DNA from: Bilamarchaeum sp050303335
GTDB lineage: Archaea; Micrarchaeota; Micrarchaeia; Anstonellales; Bilamarchaeaceae
Length of the DNA stretch: 51,534 bases
Assembly (NCBI GenBank): GCA_050303335.1
Contig: JBNLBN010000004.1
Location: forward strand, 1 to 51,534
Direction: 5' to 3'
The notes below the pieces were generated by a model. That model saw only the letters and a program-made list of their open reading frames with translations, searched no databases and was not told the DNA's origin. Numbering within the stretch: position 1 is the first letter of the stretch; every line of letters begins with the position of its first letter. Both the position numbers and the translations under genes were made by a program. Positions 16,884 through 25,389 of the stretch are shown here, in pieces.

Positions 16884-18017
16884 TTAATAATGTACTTTCT
16901 TCCACATTTCCTTTGCCAATTTACCACTATACATGAACTTGTCCACATCAACTTCCTTTTTCCTTGCCCTGTGCTCCTCAAGATAGGCGTTCACCTTTTC
17001 AATCAGGATGGCCTTCATCTCTCCGCTGAGCAGCTTTCCTGAAAGGTAATCCTCGCGTATTTTCTTCAGCTTCAAATCATCCGGTTCAAACATTATTGCA
17101 AGCCACTGGAAAGAGACGTCGATATCCGGGTTCCCCCCTTGCTTCCTGTGCTCCTCCACTGTTTCCTTACCGCCTGAGAATGCGTACTTGTTGATTTTCT
17201 TCTTGACTGTCTTGGGATCGTCCGTAAGGTATATCGCGGAGTCTGCGCCGCTGCTGGAACTCATCTTCCCGCTGACCCCCTCAAGCGGAGGAATGAATCT
17301 GCTGTGCAGTGCAGATGTCTTGTAGAACCCAAGCGATTCTGCAATATCCCTCTGAATCCTCCAGTAAGGATCCTGGTCGATTCCGCATGGAATGAGGCAC
17401 CTTTTCTTTTCGAAGAAGGACGGTATTGTCTGGTAGGCAGGATACATAGACATTCCTATGTTGGTCGAATCATTGAATCCAAACACTGCCTTCACCGTCG
17501 AGTGCGTGATCTTTCTTGATGCCCGAAGAAGGAGGGGATAGACGTTCTTCACGTACTCGCTGTTCTTGAAAATGAATGTCCTTTGCGGATCGAATCCGGT
17601 TGCCGCTATGTCGAGAATATTTTCCCTTGCCGCTTCCTGGACCTCGTCCCACCCGTATTTTTTTGCCAGAAATCCCTCGTCATCCGTGATCTCGATATAC
17701 AAATTGCACTTGAATTTCTCCTGGAGCCATCTTGTCATTTCCATCGAGACCATATGGCCTATGTGCATGCCCTTGCTTGGCTTCCTTCCGGTGTAGAGGA
17801 AGAATCCCTTTCCTTTTTGATAATCATCAAGCGCCAGGTTCAGGTCCCTGTGCGAGAAGAAGAAATCCCGCGAGAGCATTGGATGCAGGCTTCCGCAGGC
17901 GGATTCCAGCCTTTCTTTCAGCCTGCCCTCAATCCTGCTGGTTCCGAATTCCTTGATCAGCTTCTCATAGTCGATTTCACCGCTTACTTCCCAGGGAGTG
18001 ACGCTGAATTTGTCCAT
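16884..18017 (-). CDS. trpS: tryptophanyl-tRNA synthetase
   Basis: A 377-residue archaeal/eukaryal-type TrpRS. Class I motifs: the HIGH equivalent is GMHIGHM near residue 100, and the KMSKS equivalent is GKMSSSSG. The segment CGIDQDPYWRIQRDIAE recognises ATP and tryptophan. Length is normal for the archaeal form. It reads toward the GGDEF gene with a 24-base gap. Confidence 0.95.
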   Translation of the reverse strand: MDKFSVTPWEVSGEIDYEKLIKEFGTSRIEGRLKERLESACGSLHPMLSRDFFFSHRDLNLALDDYQKGKGFFLYTGRKPSKGMHIGHMVSMEMTRWLQEKFKCNLYIEITDDEGFLAKKYGWDEVQEAARENILDIAATGFDPQRTFIFKNSEYVKNVYPLLLRASRKITHSTVKAVFGFNDSTNIGMSMYPAYQTIPSFFEKKRCLIPCGIDQDPYWRIQRDIAESLGFYKTSALHSRFIPPLEGVSGKMSSSSGADSAIYLTDDPKTVKKKINKYAFSGGKETVEEHRKQGGNPDIDVSFQWLAIMFEPDDLKLKKIREDYLSGKLLSGEMKAILIEKVNAYLEEHRARKKEVDVDKFMYSGKLAKEMWKKVHY

Positions 18018-18048
18018 GCCGGAATACTGAATAAAACCACATAAAAAT

Positions 18049-19950
18049 TTACCTGGTCCTGTAAACGATTGCCGCGATGATTATTGCAAGTGCTGCAAAA
18101 TACGAAAGGAGCGCAATGATGTTCGTTGTCGGATCACCCGAAGTTATGAGAACTATCTTGAAAATCGTTGTTATGTGCGAGAGGGGCAGGAATTCCAGAA
18201 GCAGCTGGGTGTAAGAGGGAAGAAGGTCCGGCGAAAATATGATGTTCCCGAGAAACAGCATTGGTATCGCGATAAGAAGAGAGCTCTGGATTGCAGCCGA
18301 TTCCGTCCTTGCGATGAATCCGAGTATTATCCCTATTGATGAAAGGACAAGCGCGGAAATTATCGTTCCTACGACCAGCATGAACACGTCCGATGGTAGC
18401 TCAACCGAGAACAGGCCGAAACCGACGAAAAGTATGATGGCCACCTGGAGCAATGAGATTATGGTGATGGTAAGGATCTTTGCAGCAATCGAGTTCCTGA
18501 AAGCGCCCGGAATGAGCCTCAGCCGCACGATCGTCTTCCTTGTCTTTTCCCTCACAAGGCTTATGGATGCAAGCAGGAAGCATGAGAACAGCAGCGAAAC
18601 GCCGATGACCTGGGGTATGATGAAATCCACGAAGCTTTCCCTCTGGTACTGCCCTTCGACAGAAACTTCAAGCGGGAGCGCAATCCTTTCCGGATCCTTT
18701 GCGGTCTGTTCGTTTACTGTCTCCTTGAGGGACAGTATGAGTTCCTCAACCGAATCTATCTGCTCCACAACTGATGTCAGCGCATTGTCAATTTCCATTG
18801 TCGTGCTGTTGATCTGCATGAACAGGCTTTCCATTTCATCGATCGATCCGCTCGCATTCTGAAGCGACAATCCCAGATTCCCTACCTTGGACCTGAATTC
18901 GTCGATCCGCTCCTCCTGCATGGTCTCTGCGACTTCAAGTTCGCTTGAGAAATCCCCCAGCTGCACCTCGAACTCAAGGAGCGTGGAATTCAAATCAGAA
19001 AGTTCATCCCTCTGCTCAACAAGGCTGTCGCGCTGGGCAATGGTCGAATTCTTCAGCGAAATGAGGGCAATTATGTTCGCATCAAGGGCGCCGTTTATTA
19101 TCGAGTCATTGGAAGTGTTCCTTATCAGTCCTATTGCGGCGATTGATGCGTCAAGGTCCTCAATGGTGCTGTTCAGGTCCTCCTCCTGCAGGATCAGTTC
19201 ATCATATGTCTGGGCCACCGTGATTATCGATTCATTCAGCGCATATTCCGCATTGTCAAGGAATTCCGAACTCTCATTTACGAATCCGCCCTCGCTTACG
19301 ATCCCTTCAAGGTCATCTATCTGATCTGCAGTATTCTCAAGGGATTGCTTGAGGTTTCCGATTCCAACGTTGCCAATTCCCTCCTGAATCCCGCGTATGT
19401 CCTCCTTGGTATTCTGCATCTGGGCCTTTGATTCTATTATGCCCTGCTCGAGCAGCGTAGCACTTTCGTTCAGCTTGCTCAGGTCCTCCCAGGCGCTAAC
19501 CACGTAATCCCGGGTTATGCCCGTCGATGATGCCTGGACCACCGATCCCATGGCTGCAAGGATCGCTTCCTGGAGCGCGATGTCGGAATTGTCAACAAGT
19601 ATCCTGATTTTCGAGCCTTCTCCTGCGCTGAGGTTTTCCTCTATATCAAACGGGATCACGATTATTGCCCGGAGCTTCCCGTTCCTGAAACTCTCCATCG
19701 CCCCGTTTTCGGTATGGAATCCAATAAGATTGAATGCGTTCGACTGGTTCAGGCTTGAAATAAGTCCTGATGAGAAAGTGGTGTTCGTAGGGCCGACGAC
19801 TCCCACCGGAAGTCCGTTGATCTCGACAGAGCCGAAGGAACTTCCAAGGAAAAGCATTATGAAAATCGGGAATGCTATCAGTACCGATAGCATGGTCCTG
19901 TCATGGTATATCTCAAGAAGTTCCTTTTTTATAGAGTACAAAAGTTTCAT
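18049..19950 (-). CDS. ABC-2 type transporter permease with long extracytoplasmic coiled coil
   Basis: About 633 residues from the ATG at 19950, just after the ATPase stop. One N-terminal membrane helix (LSVLIAFPIFIMLFLGSSFG) is followed by an external region of about 380 residues. Much of this is heptad-like helix (residues about 160-400, rich in L, E, D, N, S). Five or six membrane helices close the protein. The layout is that of ABC-2/YhgE-Pip-like permeases. Substrate unknown. Forms an exporter with the next gene. Confidence 0.85.
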   Translation of the reverse strand: MKLLYSIKKELLEIYHDRTMLSVLIAFPIFIMLFLGSSFGSVEINGLPVGVVGPTNTTFSSGLISSLNQSNAFNLIGFHTENGAMESFRNGKLRAIIVIPFDIEENLSAGEGSKIRILVDNSDIALQEAILAAMGSVVQASSTGITRDYVVSAWEDLSKLNESATLLEQGIIESKAQMQNTKEDIRGIQEGIGNVGIGNLKQSLENTADQIDDLEGIVSEGGFVNESSEFLDNAEYALNESIITVAQTYDELILQEEDLNSTIEDLDASIAAIGLIRNTSNDSIINGALDANIIALISLKNSTIAQRDSLVEQRDELSDLNSTLLEFEVQLGDFSSELEVAETMQEERIDEFRSKVGNLGLSLQNASGSIDEMESLFMQINSTTMEIDNALTSVVEQIDSVEELILSLKETVNEQTAKDPERIALPLEVSVEGQYQRESFVDFIIPQVIGVSLLFSCFLLASISLVREKTRKTIVRLRLIPGAFRNSIAAKILTITIISLLQVAIILFVGFGLFSVELPSDVFMLVVGTIISALVLSSIGIILGFIARTESAAIQSSLLIAIPMLFLGNIIFSPDLLPSYTQLLLEFLPLSHITTIFKIVLITSGDPTTNIIALLSYFAALAIIIAAIVYRTR

Positions 19951-19951
19951 T

Positions 19952-20671
19952 TCAATTCCCCTTGATAAGATGCGCGAACACATCCTCCATCTGGTTGAGC
20001 TTGTATTTCTTTTTCAGCGATGCAGGCGTTCCGCTTGCAACGATCCTCCCGCCGAACATTATCCCGACCTTGTCGCAAAGGTATTCGATCTCCTCCATAT
20101 AGTGCGAGGTGATCATTATCGTCTTCTTTTCCGAATGAAGCTTCTTTATGAGTTTCCATATTTCCTTGCGTACAACAGGATCAAGCCCGACAGTCGGTTC
20201 ATCTAGGAATATGATCTTCGGATCATGAACCAGCGAACAGGCCATGTTCAGCCTTTTCTTCATTCCGCCGGAAAGGCTCGATGCAAGCGCCTTCCTCTTG
20301 TTCGTCAGGTCTGTTCTGCTAAGAAGGTCCTTGATCCTTTCCCTGTAACCCGCAATCCCGTACTGCGATGCAAAAAATTCAAGGTTCTCTTCCACCGTAA
20401 GCGTCTCGTAGAAGGAATCGTTCTGCGTGACCATACCGATTTCCCTCGTGAAGTCCTTGAACTTCGTGATGTCCTTCTCCAGAAGCTTTATTTCGCCCGA
20501 TGACGGCTTGACAAGTCCCGAAAGCATGTTGAAGGTGGTGGTTTTACCTGATCCGTTCGATCCCAGAAGGCCGAAAACCTCGCCTTCCTCGATCGTGAAG
20601 CTGACACGGTCCACGATTATCTTTTCATCAATGACTTTTGCAAGTTCTTTTACTTCAACGGCGGATGCCAT
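19952..20671 (-). CDS. ABC transporter ATPase subunit (ABC-2 type)
   Basis: A 239-residue nucleotide-binding subunit. Walker A is GSNGSGKTT, the signature is LSGGMKKR, Walker B is IIFLDEPT, and the switch histidine lies in ITSHYME. This pattern (LSGGM, TVGLDP) is typical of ABC-2 drug or polymer exporters. It is the first gene of a pair with the permease, whose ATG is 2 bases beyond the stop. A TATA-like box TTTTTATCATT on the upstream side is about 26 bases away. Confidence 0.95.
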   Translation of the reverse strand: MASAVEVKELAKVIDEKIIVDRVSFTIEEGEVFGLLGSNGSGKTTTFNMLSGLVKPSSGEIKLLEKDITKFKDFTREIGMVTQNDSFYETLTVEENLEFFASQYGIAGYRERIKDLLSRTDLTNKRKALASSLSGGMKKRLNMACSLVHDPKIIFLDEPTVGLDPVVRKEIWKLIKKLHSEKKTIMITSHYMEEIEYLCDKVGIMFGGRIVASGTPASLKKKYKLNQMEDVFAHLIKGN

Positions 20672-20705
20672 TAGGTGTTAAATTAGCGGAATGATAAAAA
20701 TGTTT

Positions 20706-22442
20706 CTAAAACATGCGAAGCAGCATCCTTTTCTGGTTCTCAAAAATCTCTTTCTGCTCATCGCTGAGCATCGACTCCTTCTCTATCCAAGCATCAATTT
20801 CGTCCTTGGTCATGTAAGTATACAAAGTCTCTCCCTCAGACACGTTCTTCCCGATCGAGATTCCGTCGCATGAAATCGCAAGCTGGTCCTTCTTCTTCGC
20901 CTCATCTACTTTTTCCTTGTCCTTCTGGATCTCCCTGATCTCACCAACGATCTCTCCCTTCTCGTTCATGAGCCTGTAGTTCTTCCTGATTATCCCTCCT
21001 GTTACCTCCACTCCGAAGATTGCAGGCTTCGACACCCTGAAGACATATCCGTTTAGCACCTTGATCTTTCCTGGCTGGGTGAGCCTGTTTAAGGCATCCT
21101 TTTTCATCATCTCCTTCTCCTTCTTCACCCATTCCTGGTAATCCTCAAGCAGCTTGTATATGATGTTGTTGTATATTATCGGAACCTTCGATTTCTTGCT
21201 TTCCTCTCTGGCCTCATCAAGCACGCGTACGTTGAATCCAAGCACGCATCGCAGGTGCCTGTCACCCTGTGTTCCTGCAGAAAGGACATCCTTCTTCGTT
21301 ATGTTGCCGACTGTCGCATCCTTGACTGGCACGTCCGCATCCTTCATCAGACTTAGAATCGCCTCGATCGACCCGAGGCTGTCCCCTCGGAGGACTATGC
21401 CCTCCTCGTCCTTCTGGAATATGTAGCTCTTGAACTGCTTCTCGATCGATGCACGGTCCTTTTCAAAATCATGTATCACTTCTATCGGAGAGCCGGGTAT
21501 GGCATCCTCAAGGCCTGGAGCACAGATCTTTACTCCTGCTGCAGCAACTACCTCATCAACATAAAGGAACTTGTCCTTCCCGGAAAGGTTCGGCTCGAGA
21601 AGGCTTCTTACCTTGGTCTTTTTTATGCCGTTGTGAGTCATGTATGCAATTTCATCATTCTTCCTGATTATCCCGTCATAGATTATGACATCCACAGTGG
21701 TCCCGAGACCCTTCTCATCCTTTACTTCTATTATGCTTCCCTTGCCCCGTCCCTTCTCATCGATCTCGAGCCTTGTGCCAAGGAATTTCTGCGACAGGCC
21801 GCCGATGATGACAAGGATTTCTGCAAGGCCCTCCTTGGTCTTTGCAGAAATAGGTATGATTGCAATCTGCTTCGAGAAGTCTCCGATCCTGTCGAATCTC
21901 TCGCTGTCGAAGCCGTGTTCGGATATGCTTCCCATTATCCCGTAGATCTTCTCATCCAGCCTCTGCCTGATGTGTTCCGGCTGCTTTGAATACGATTCGA
22001 GGAATGATTTGGTGTCCTGGCTCTTCCAGCCTCCCATCATGTCGATCTTGTTTGCAGCAATTATGAATGGCGTCTTATGCTGCTTCAGGATCCTTATGCT
22101 TTCGATAGTCTGCGGCTGGAATCCCTGGTTAACGTCCACGACGAGGATGACAAGGTCTGCAAGGCTTCCTCCCCTGTCCCGCAGGTTGGTGAATGCCTCA
22201 TGGCCCGGAGTATCGATAAAGAGAAGCCCGGGAATGTCAATCGAGAGGCGCATCTTCTCTGCAAGGTTTTTCGAGACACTGTCTATGGTCCTTTTGGTGA
22301 CGTAGCTTGCGCCGATCATCTGCGTTATCCCGCCTGCTTCTTTCTTTGCTACGGCGGTGCCCCTGATGCTGTCAAGAAGGCTCGTCTTGCCATGGTCAAC
22401 ATGCGCAAGAAGGCATATGATAGGGGACCTTTTGAACTTCAT
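20706..22442 (-). CDS. infB: translation initiation factor aIF5B
   Basis: A 578-residue GTPase joining ribosomal subunits at initiation. G1 is LLAHVDHGKTSLLD, the switch region GGITQMIG, G3 DTPGHEAF, G4 ANKIDM. Domains II to IV follow, including the C-terminal half with GVEVTGGIIRKNYRLM. Length matches archaeal aIF5B. No intein is present. A TATA-like box overlaps the stop codon of the upstream gene 26-30 bases before the ATG, giving a leaderless mRNA. Confidence 0.97.
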   Translation of the reverse strand: MKFKRSPIICLLAHVDHGKTSLLDSIRGTAVAKKEAGGITQMIGASYVTKRTIDSVSKNLAEKMRLSIDIPGLLFIDTPGHEAFTNLRDRGGSLADLVILVVDVNQGFQPQTIESIRILKQHKTPFIIAANKIDMMGGWKSQDTKSFLESYSKQPEHIRQRLDEKIYGIMGSISEHGFDSERFDRIGDFSKQIAIIPISAKTKEGLAEILVIIGGLSQKFLGTRLEIDEKGRGKGSIIEVKDEKGLGTTVDVIIYDGIIRKNDEIAYMTHNGIKKTKVRSLLEPNLSGKDKFLYVDEVVAAAGVKICAPGLEDAIPGSPIEVIHDFEKDRASIEKQFKSYIFQKDEEGIVLRGDSLGSIEAILSLMKDADVPVKDATVGNITKKDVLSAGTQGDRHLRCVLGFNVRVLDEAREESKKSKVPIIYNNIIYKLLEDYQEWVKKEKEMMKKDALNRLTQPGKIKVLNGYVFRVSKPAIFGVEVTGGIIRKNYRLMNEKGEIVGEIREIQKDKEKVDEAKKKDQLAISCDGISIGKNVSEGETLYTYMTKDEIDAWIEKESMLSDEQKEIFENQKRMLLRMF

Positions 22443-22468
22443 CGTAATTTACTGTAATCAAAACAAAT

Positions 22469-23116
22469 TTAATGGAAGCGTGGATTGATCCTCCTTTCCT
22501 CTTCCACTGCAGAATCGAGTGCCTCCTTCAATTCCCCTTCCAGTTTGACATTGGTGTGGATGAAGACGCTTACCGTCCCCTTCTTGCTTTTCTTGATCTC
22601 TATTACCCCCGCACTCCTCAGGTCATCGAAGCATCCTTCGAATCTCTGGGCCTCTTCCCTTGCCATCCTTGAGGTATGATCGTTCAGCCTGATATTGATC
22701 GTCTTGCTGCTCGGGGGGACCTTTCCCTTCCCGAATCCGAGACAATCTCTGAGAATGCTTCGGTAAGTATCCAGCTTTGACTCGCTTTCTTCAATTTTTG
22801 CATCCTTCTGCAGGGGCTCAACCAATGTTTTTCTCCAAAGTTTTTGCGCTTTCGAAAACTTCTGGACATAATGGTCCCTGCATTCAATGGAATTCATGTA
22901 AGCATACAGGTCAGGATCCTTTCTCCTTAGCTGCCTTTTGAGCTGTCCCCAGCTCCTGATGCTGTTTTCAGATACGAAACGGTCGACAAAAGCAAGTATA
23001 TCCTCCCTGTTCACTTCGCCCCCGGGCCTGTTCCAGATCCCGCTTTGCGGCTTGTCCTGCCTTCGCTCAGCCTCCCTGCCTATTTTTATAACTCTAGCTA
23101 CATTCTGCCTTACCAT
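22469..23116 (-). CDS. unknown protein, possible winged-helix C-terminus
   Basis: A 215-residue basic, soluble protein. The middle is helical and charged (HYVQKFSKAQKLWRKTL). The C-terminal 70 residues (EAQRFEGCFDDLRSAGVIEIKKSKKGTVSVFIHTNV) look like a recognition helix plus a beta wing, so DNA or RNA binding is possible but unproven. Promoter TTTTTAAAC lies 26 bases before the ATG. Lies between infB and a divergent small gene. Confidence 0.6.
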   Translation of the reverse strand: MVRQNVARVIKIGREAERRQDKPQSGIWNRPGGEVNREDILAFVDRFVSENSIRSWGQLKRQLRRKDPDLYAYMNSIECRDHYVQKFSKAQKLWRKTLVEPLQKDAKIEESESKLDTYRSILRDCLGFGKGKVPPSSKTINIRLNDHTSRMAREEAQRFEGCFDDLRSAGVIEIKKSKKGTVSVFIHTNVKLEGELKEALDSAVEEERRINPRFH

Positions 23117-23137
23117 GTTGTATATTCTGGTTTTTTG

Positions 23138-23268
23138 TTTAAAAACATTTGTGACAAGTTTTATAATAAACTGGCATTTTTATCACTTTTCACCAAAAGA
23201 GTCTTTCCAAGGTTCCTGAATCCAATCTTTTTTCTTAATCACAGAATCAATTACATTTAAAAACATTT
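23138..23268. promoter_or_regulatory. divergent promoter region with a 13-bp direct repeat
   Basis: TTTAAAAACATTT occurs at 23138-23150 and again at 23256-23268, the only long repeat in this 170-base spacer. The left copy, read on the minus strand, is the TATA box of the gene at 22469; the right copy is that of the gene at 23287. Both give 24-28 base spacing to the start codons. Confidence 0.5.
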
Positions 23269-23286
23269 ATACACACAAATAATTAC

Positions 23287-23529
23287 ATGGAGAGGGATGT
23301 ACACTCATTAATCAAGAAACTTTCAAGCAGAAGCGTATTGGAGAGGAAGCGCGCAATCAAGGATCTGGCAAATTCGGTGCCGAATTCCTATCTTACAAGG
23401 CTCTCGCTGTATTATGTGTCGACGCATGATCCGAGCTACACCGTGAGGAACATAGCAAGGCAGACATATGCAAAGCTCGGTGTCTGCCACAGCAAGGGCG
23501 CAGTGTGGGATAAATCGTATTTATTCTGA
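23287..23529 (+). CDS. small HEAT-repeat-like protein
   Basis: An 80-residue protein with two or three short helical repeats (LIKKLSSRSVLERKRAIKDLANS, then DPSYTVRNIARQTYAKLG) resembling HEAT or PBS-lyase repeats. Leaderless promoter directly upstream. Probably a protein-interaction module; partner unknown. Confidence 0.55.
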   Translation: MERDVHSLIKKLSSRSVLERKRAIKDLANSVPNSYLTRLSLYYVSTHDPSYTVRNIARQTYAKLGVCHSKGAVWDKSYLF

Positions 23530-23553
23530 TTGGAATATTTTTTTCAAGATTAT

Positions 23554-23562
23554 TTTTATATA
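23554..23562 (+). promoter_or_regulatory. TATA box for SAM synthetase
   Basis: TTTATATAA about 36 bases before the ATG at 23594, after a T-rich stretch (23538-23545) that could end the preceding transcript. Confidence 0.45.
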
Positions 23563-23593
23563 ACAGGCCTGCAATTCACTTCTGCTGATTTTC

Positions 23594-24784
23594 ATGAATA
23601 GAAATATTATTGTAGAGTCTGGAAAATACGTCCCTCCCAAGGACAGGGAAGTGGAACTTGTCGAAAGAAAGGGTATAGGACATCCAGACAGCCTGATCGA
23701 CGGTATTATGGAAGAAATTAGCCGCGAACTCAGCAAGGAGTATATCAACACATTCGGAAAGATTCTCCATCACAATGTCGACAAGGGCCAGATTTGCGGG
23801 GGAGGAACAAAAGTCGAATTCGGAGGCGGGCTGTTTACAAAGCCCATATACGTGCTCCTTAGCGGAAGGGCGACCGAAAAGGCAGAAGGGAAAGTCATCC
23901 CGGTGCACCATATCGCCCAGACGACTGCACACAAGTACTTCGAGCGCGTGCTTCCCGACCTTTCGGTATGCAACGACGTCGAGATCGAATCAAAGATTGC
24001 AAACGGATCAAGCGATCTCGTAGACCTCTTTCTCAGAGGGCCGGCAGTCCCTTATGCCAACGACACCAGTTTCGGAACCGGATTCGCGCCGCTAAGCACA
24101 CTAGAAACAATAGTCCTCAAGGCAGAAAATCATCTCAATTCCAAAGAATACAAGGCAAGCCATCCGGAAGTGGGTTCAGACATAAAGGTGATGGGCCTTC
24201 GTGAAGGGAGCAAATACAAGATCACTGTTGCCTGCGCCTTTGTTTCAAAGCACCTCTCTGACCTTCAGGAATACTTAAAGGCCCGCGAAAGGGTGAAGGA
24301 GGATGTATTGAAACTTGCAAAACAGATCACATCCGATGAGGTGGAAGTATTCGTTAACACTGCAGATGATGACAAGAGCGGATCGGTCTATATCACTCTT
24401 ACGGGAACAAGTGCCGAGATGGGAGATGATGGCTCTGTAGGCCGTGGAAACCGCATGAACGGCCTGATCACACCTTTCAGGTCCATGACTCTCGAAGCAG
24501 CATGCGGCAAGAACCCGGTTAACCACGTGGGAAAGATCTATTCGGTCCTTGCAACCGAGATGGCCGAGTCCCTTGCCAAGGATTACCAGCTCGACGACAT
24601 TACCATTACGTTGCTTTCGCAGATCGGAAAGCCGATCGACCAGCCCAAAGTTGCATCGGTCGCAGTGATATCCGACGATTACGACCAGCTCAAGCCGAAG
24701 ATAGAAAAAGACGTTGAAACCTATCTTGAAAACGTGACGGAAGTCACAAACAGGATTGTTTTCGGCAAAGTCTCACTATTTTAA
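23594..24784 (+). CDS. mat: S-adenosylmethionine synthetase, archaeal type
   Basis: A 396-residue enzyme making S-adenosylmethionine from ATP and methionine. It belongs to the archaeal family (distinct from bacterial MetK): ERKGIGHPDSLIDGI at the N-terminus, HHNVDKGQICGGG and GDDGSVGRGNRMNGLI. Full length. It stands alone with its own promoter. Product is used by the putative AdoMet-decarboxylase-like protein at 10298 and by methylation in general. Confidence 0.96.
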   Translation: MNRNIIVESGKYVPPKDREVELVERKGIGHPDSLIDGIMEEISRELSKEYINTFGKILHHNVDKGQICGGGTKVEFGGGLFTKPIYVLLSGRATEKAEGKVIPVHHIAQTTAHKYFERVLPDLSVCNDVEIESKIANGSSDLVDLFLRGPAVPYANDTSFGTGFAPLSTLETIVLKAENHLNSKEYKASHPEVGSDIKVMGLREGSKYKITVACAFVSKHLSDLQEYLKARERVKEDVLKLAKQITSDEVEVFVNTADDDKSGSVYITLTGTSAEMGDDGSVGRGNRMNGLITPFRSMTLEAACGKNPVNHVGKIYSVLATEMAESLAKDYQLDDITITLLSQIGKPIDQPKVASVAVISDDYDQLKPKIEKDVETYLENVTEVTNRIVFGKVSLF

Positions 24785-24809
24785 ACATTTCCTTCCATAA
24801 TTAAGTACA

Positions 24810-25241
24810 ATGAGACACCAGCAGTCTGAGCCGCCGCAGCCAAGACCAGGCAAATTCAGGAGCGAACCATTGGCTTTTCACCAACGCGCCATTATTGTTA
24901 CTGATGACTGCGCTCACATGCCGCTTAAAAGATCATTCAACAGGATGTTCAACGGACTCGGAGTCAGGGTCGATTTTATCAAGTTCGAGGAATTCTTTGA
25001 ATTTGCAGGCACAATGAATCCCGTCGACGTAATACTGGTTGCAAGTACTTTGCGCCTCGAAAACCTGAAAGGCAAGATTCGTGAAGCGGTAAATGCATAC
25101 AAGGAAAAAAATCCAGGATCAAAAGTCATAGCAGCTCTGGTGATGCATGATCCGTCAATTTATGATGGTGCCAATTTCGACTATATCGATCCAAGGTGTA
25201 TGAACGATTTCGAGCTGTTAAGGAAGACGCTTTCACCATAA
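24810..25241 (+). CDS. unknown protein, receiver-like or Rossmann fold
   Basis: A 143-residue protein with alternating strands and helices: AIIVTDD, a basic helix ending RMFNGLGVRVDFIKF, PVDVILVAS, a helix, KVIAALVMHD, and DFDYID-like ending. This resembles a CheY-type receiver; the DD pair after the first strand matches the acid pocket, but the phospho-acceptor position after the third strand reads VAST with no aspartate. A disordered basic N-terminus of about 25 residues precedes it. It is immediately upstream of tRNA-Val and a protein kinase. Confidence 0.5.
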   Translation: MRHQQSEPPQPRPGKFRSEPLAFHQRAIIVTDDCAHMPLKRSFNRMFNGLGVRVDFIKFEEFFEFAGTMNPVDVILVASTLRLENLKGKIREAVNAYKEKNPGSKVIAALVMHDPSIYDGANFDYIDPRCMNDFELLRKTLSP

Positions 25242-25245
25242 GCTT

Positions 25246-25256
25246 TTTATTCTATT
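25246..25256 (+). promoter_or_regulatory. TATA-like box for tRNA-Val
   Basis: TTTTATTCTAT about 30 bases before the tRNA start. Confidence 0.4.
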
Positions 25257-25280
25257 TTAGTTTGATATAACTCCTAATTC

Positions 25281-25353
25281 GGGCCCCTAGTCGAGTGGTT
25301 AAGACGCTACCTTGACATGGTAGAGATCCCCAGTTCGATCCTGGGCGGGCCCA
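25281..25353 (+). tRNA. tRNA-Val (anticodon GAC)
   Basis: A 73-base cloverleaf. Acceptor GGGCCC pairs with GGGCCC, D stem GTC/GAC, anticodon stem CTACC/GGTAG with loop TTGACAT (anticodon GAC), five-base variable loop, and T stem CCCAG/CTGGG with loop TTCGATC. The discriminator is A and CCA is not encoded. The seventh acceptor pair is C7-C66, a mismatch. No intron. Confidence 0.93.
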
Positions 25354-25359
25354 CTTTCA

Positions 25360-25368
25360 TTTATAAAT
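25360..25368 (+). promoter_or_regulatory. TATA box for the protein kinase gene
   Basis: TTTATAAAT lies 26 bases before the GTG at 25390, supporting a leaderless GTG start just downstream of the tRNA. Confidence 0.5.
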
Positions 25369-25389
25369 CCTTTTTATCACATTATTTGC

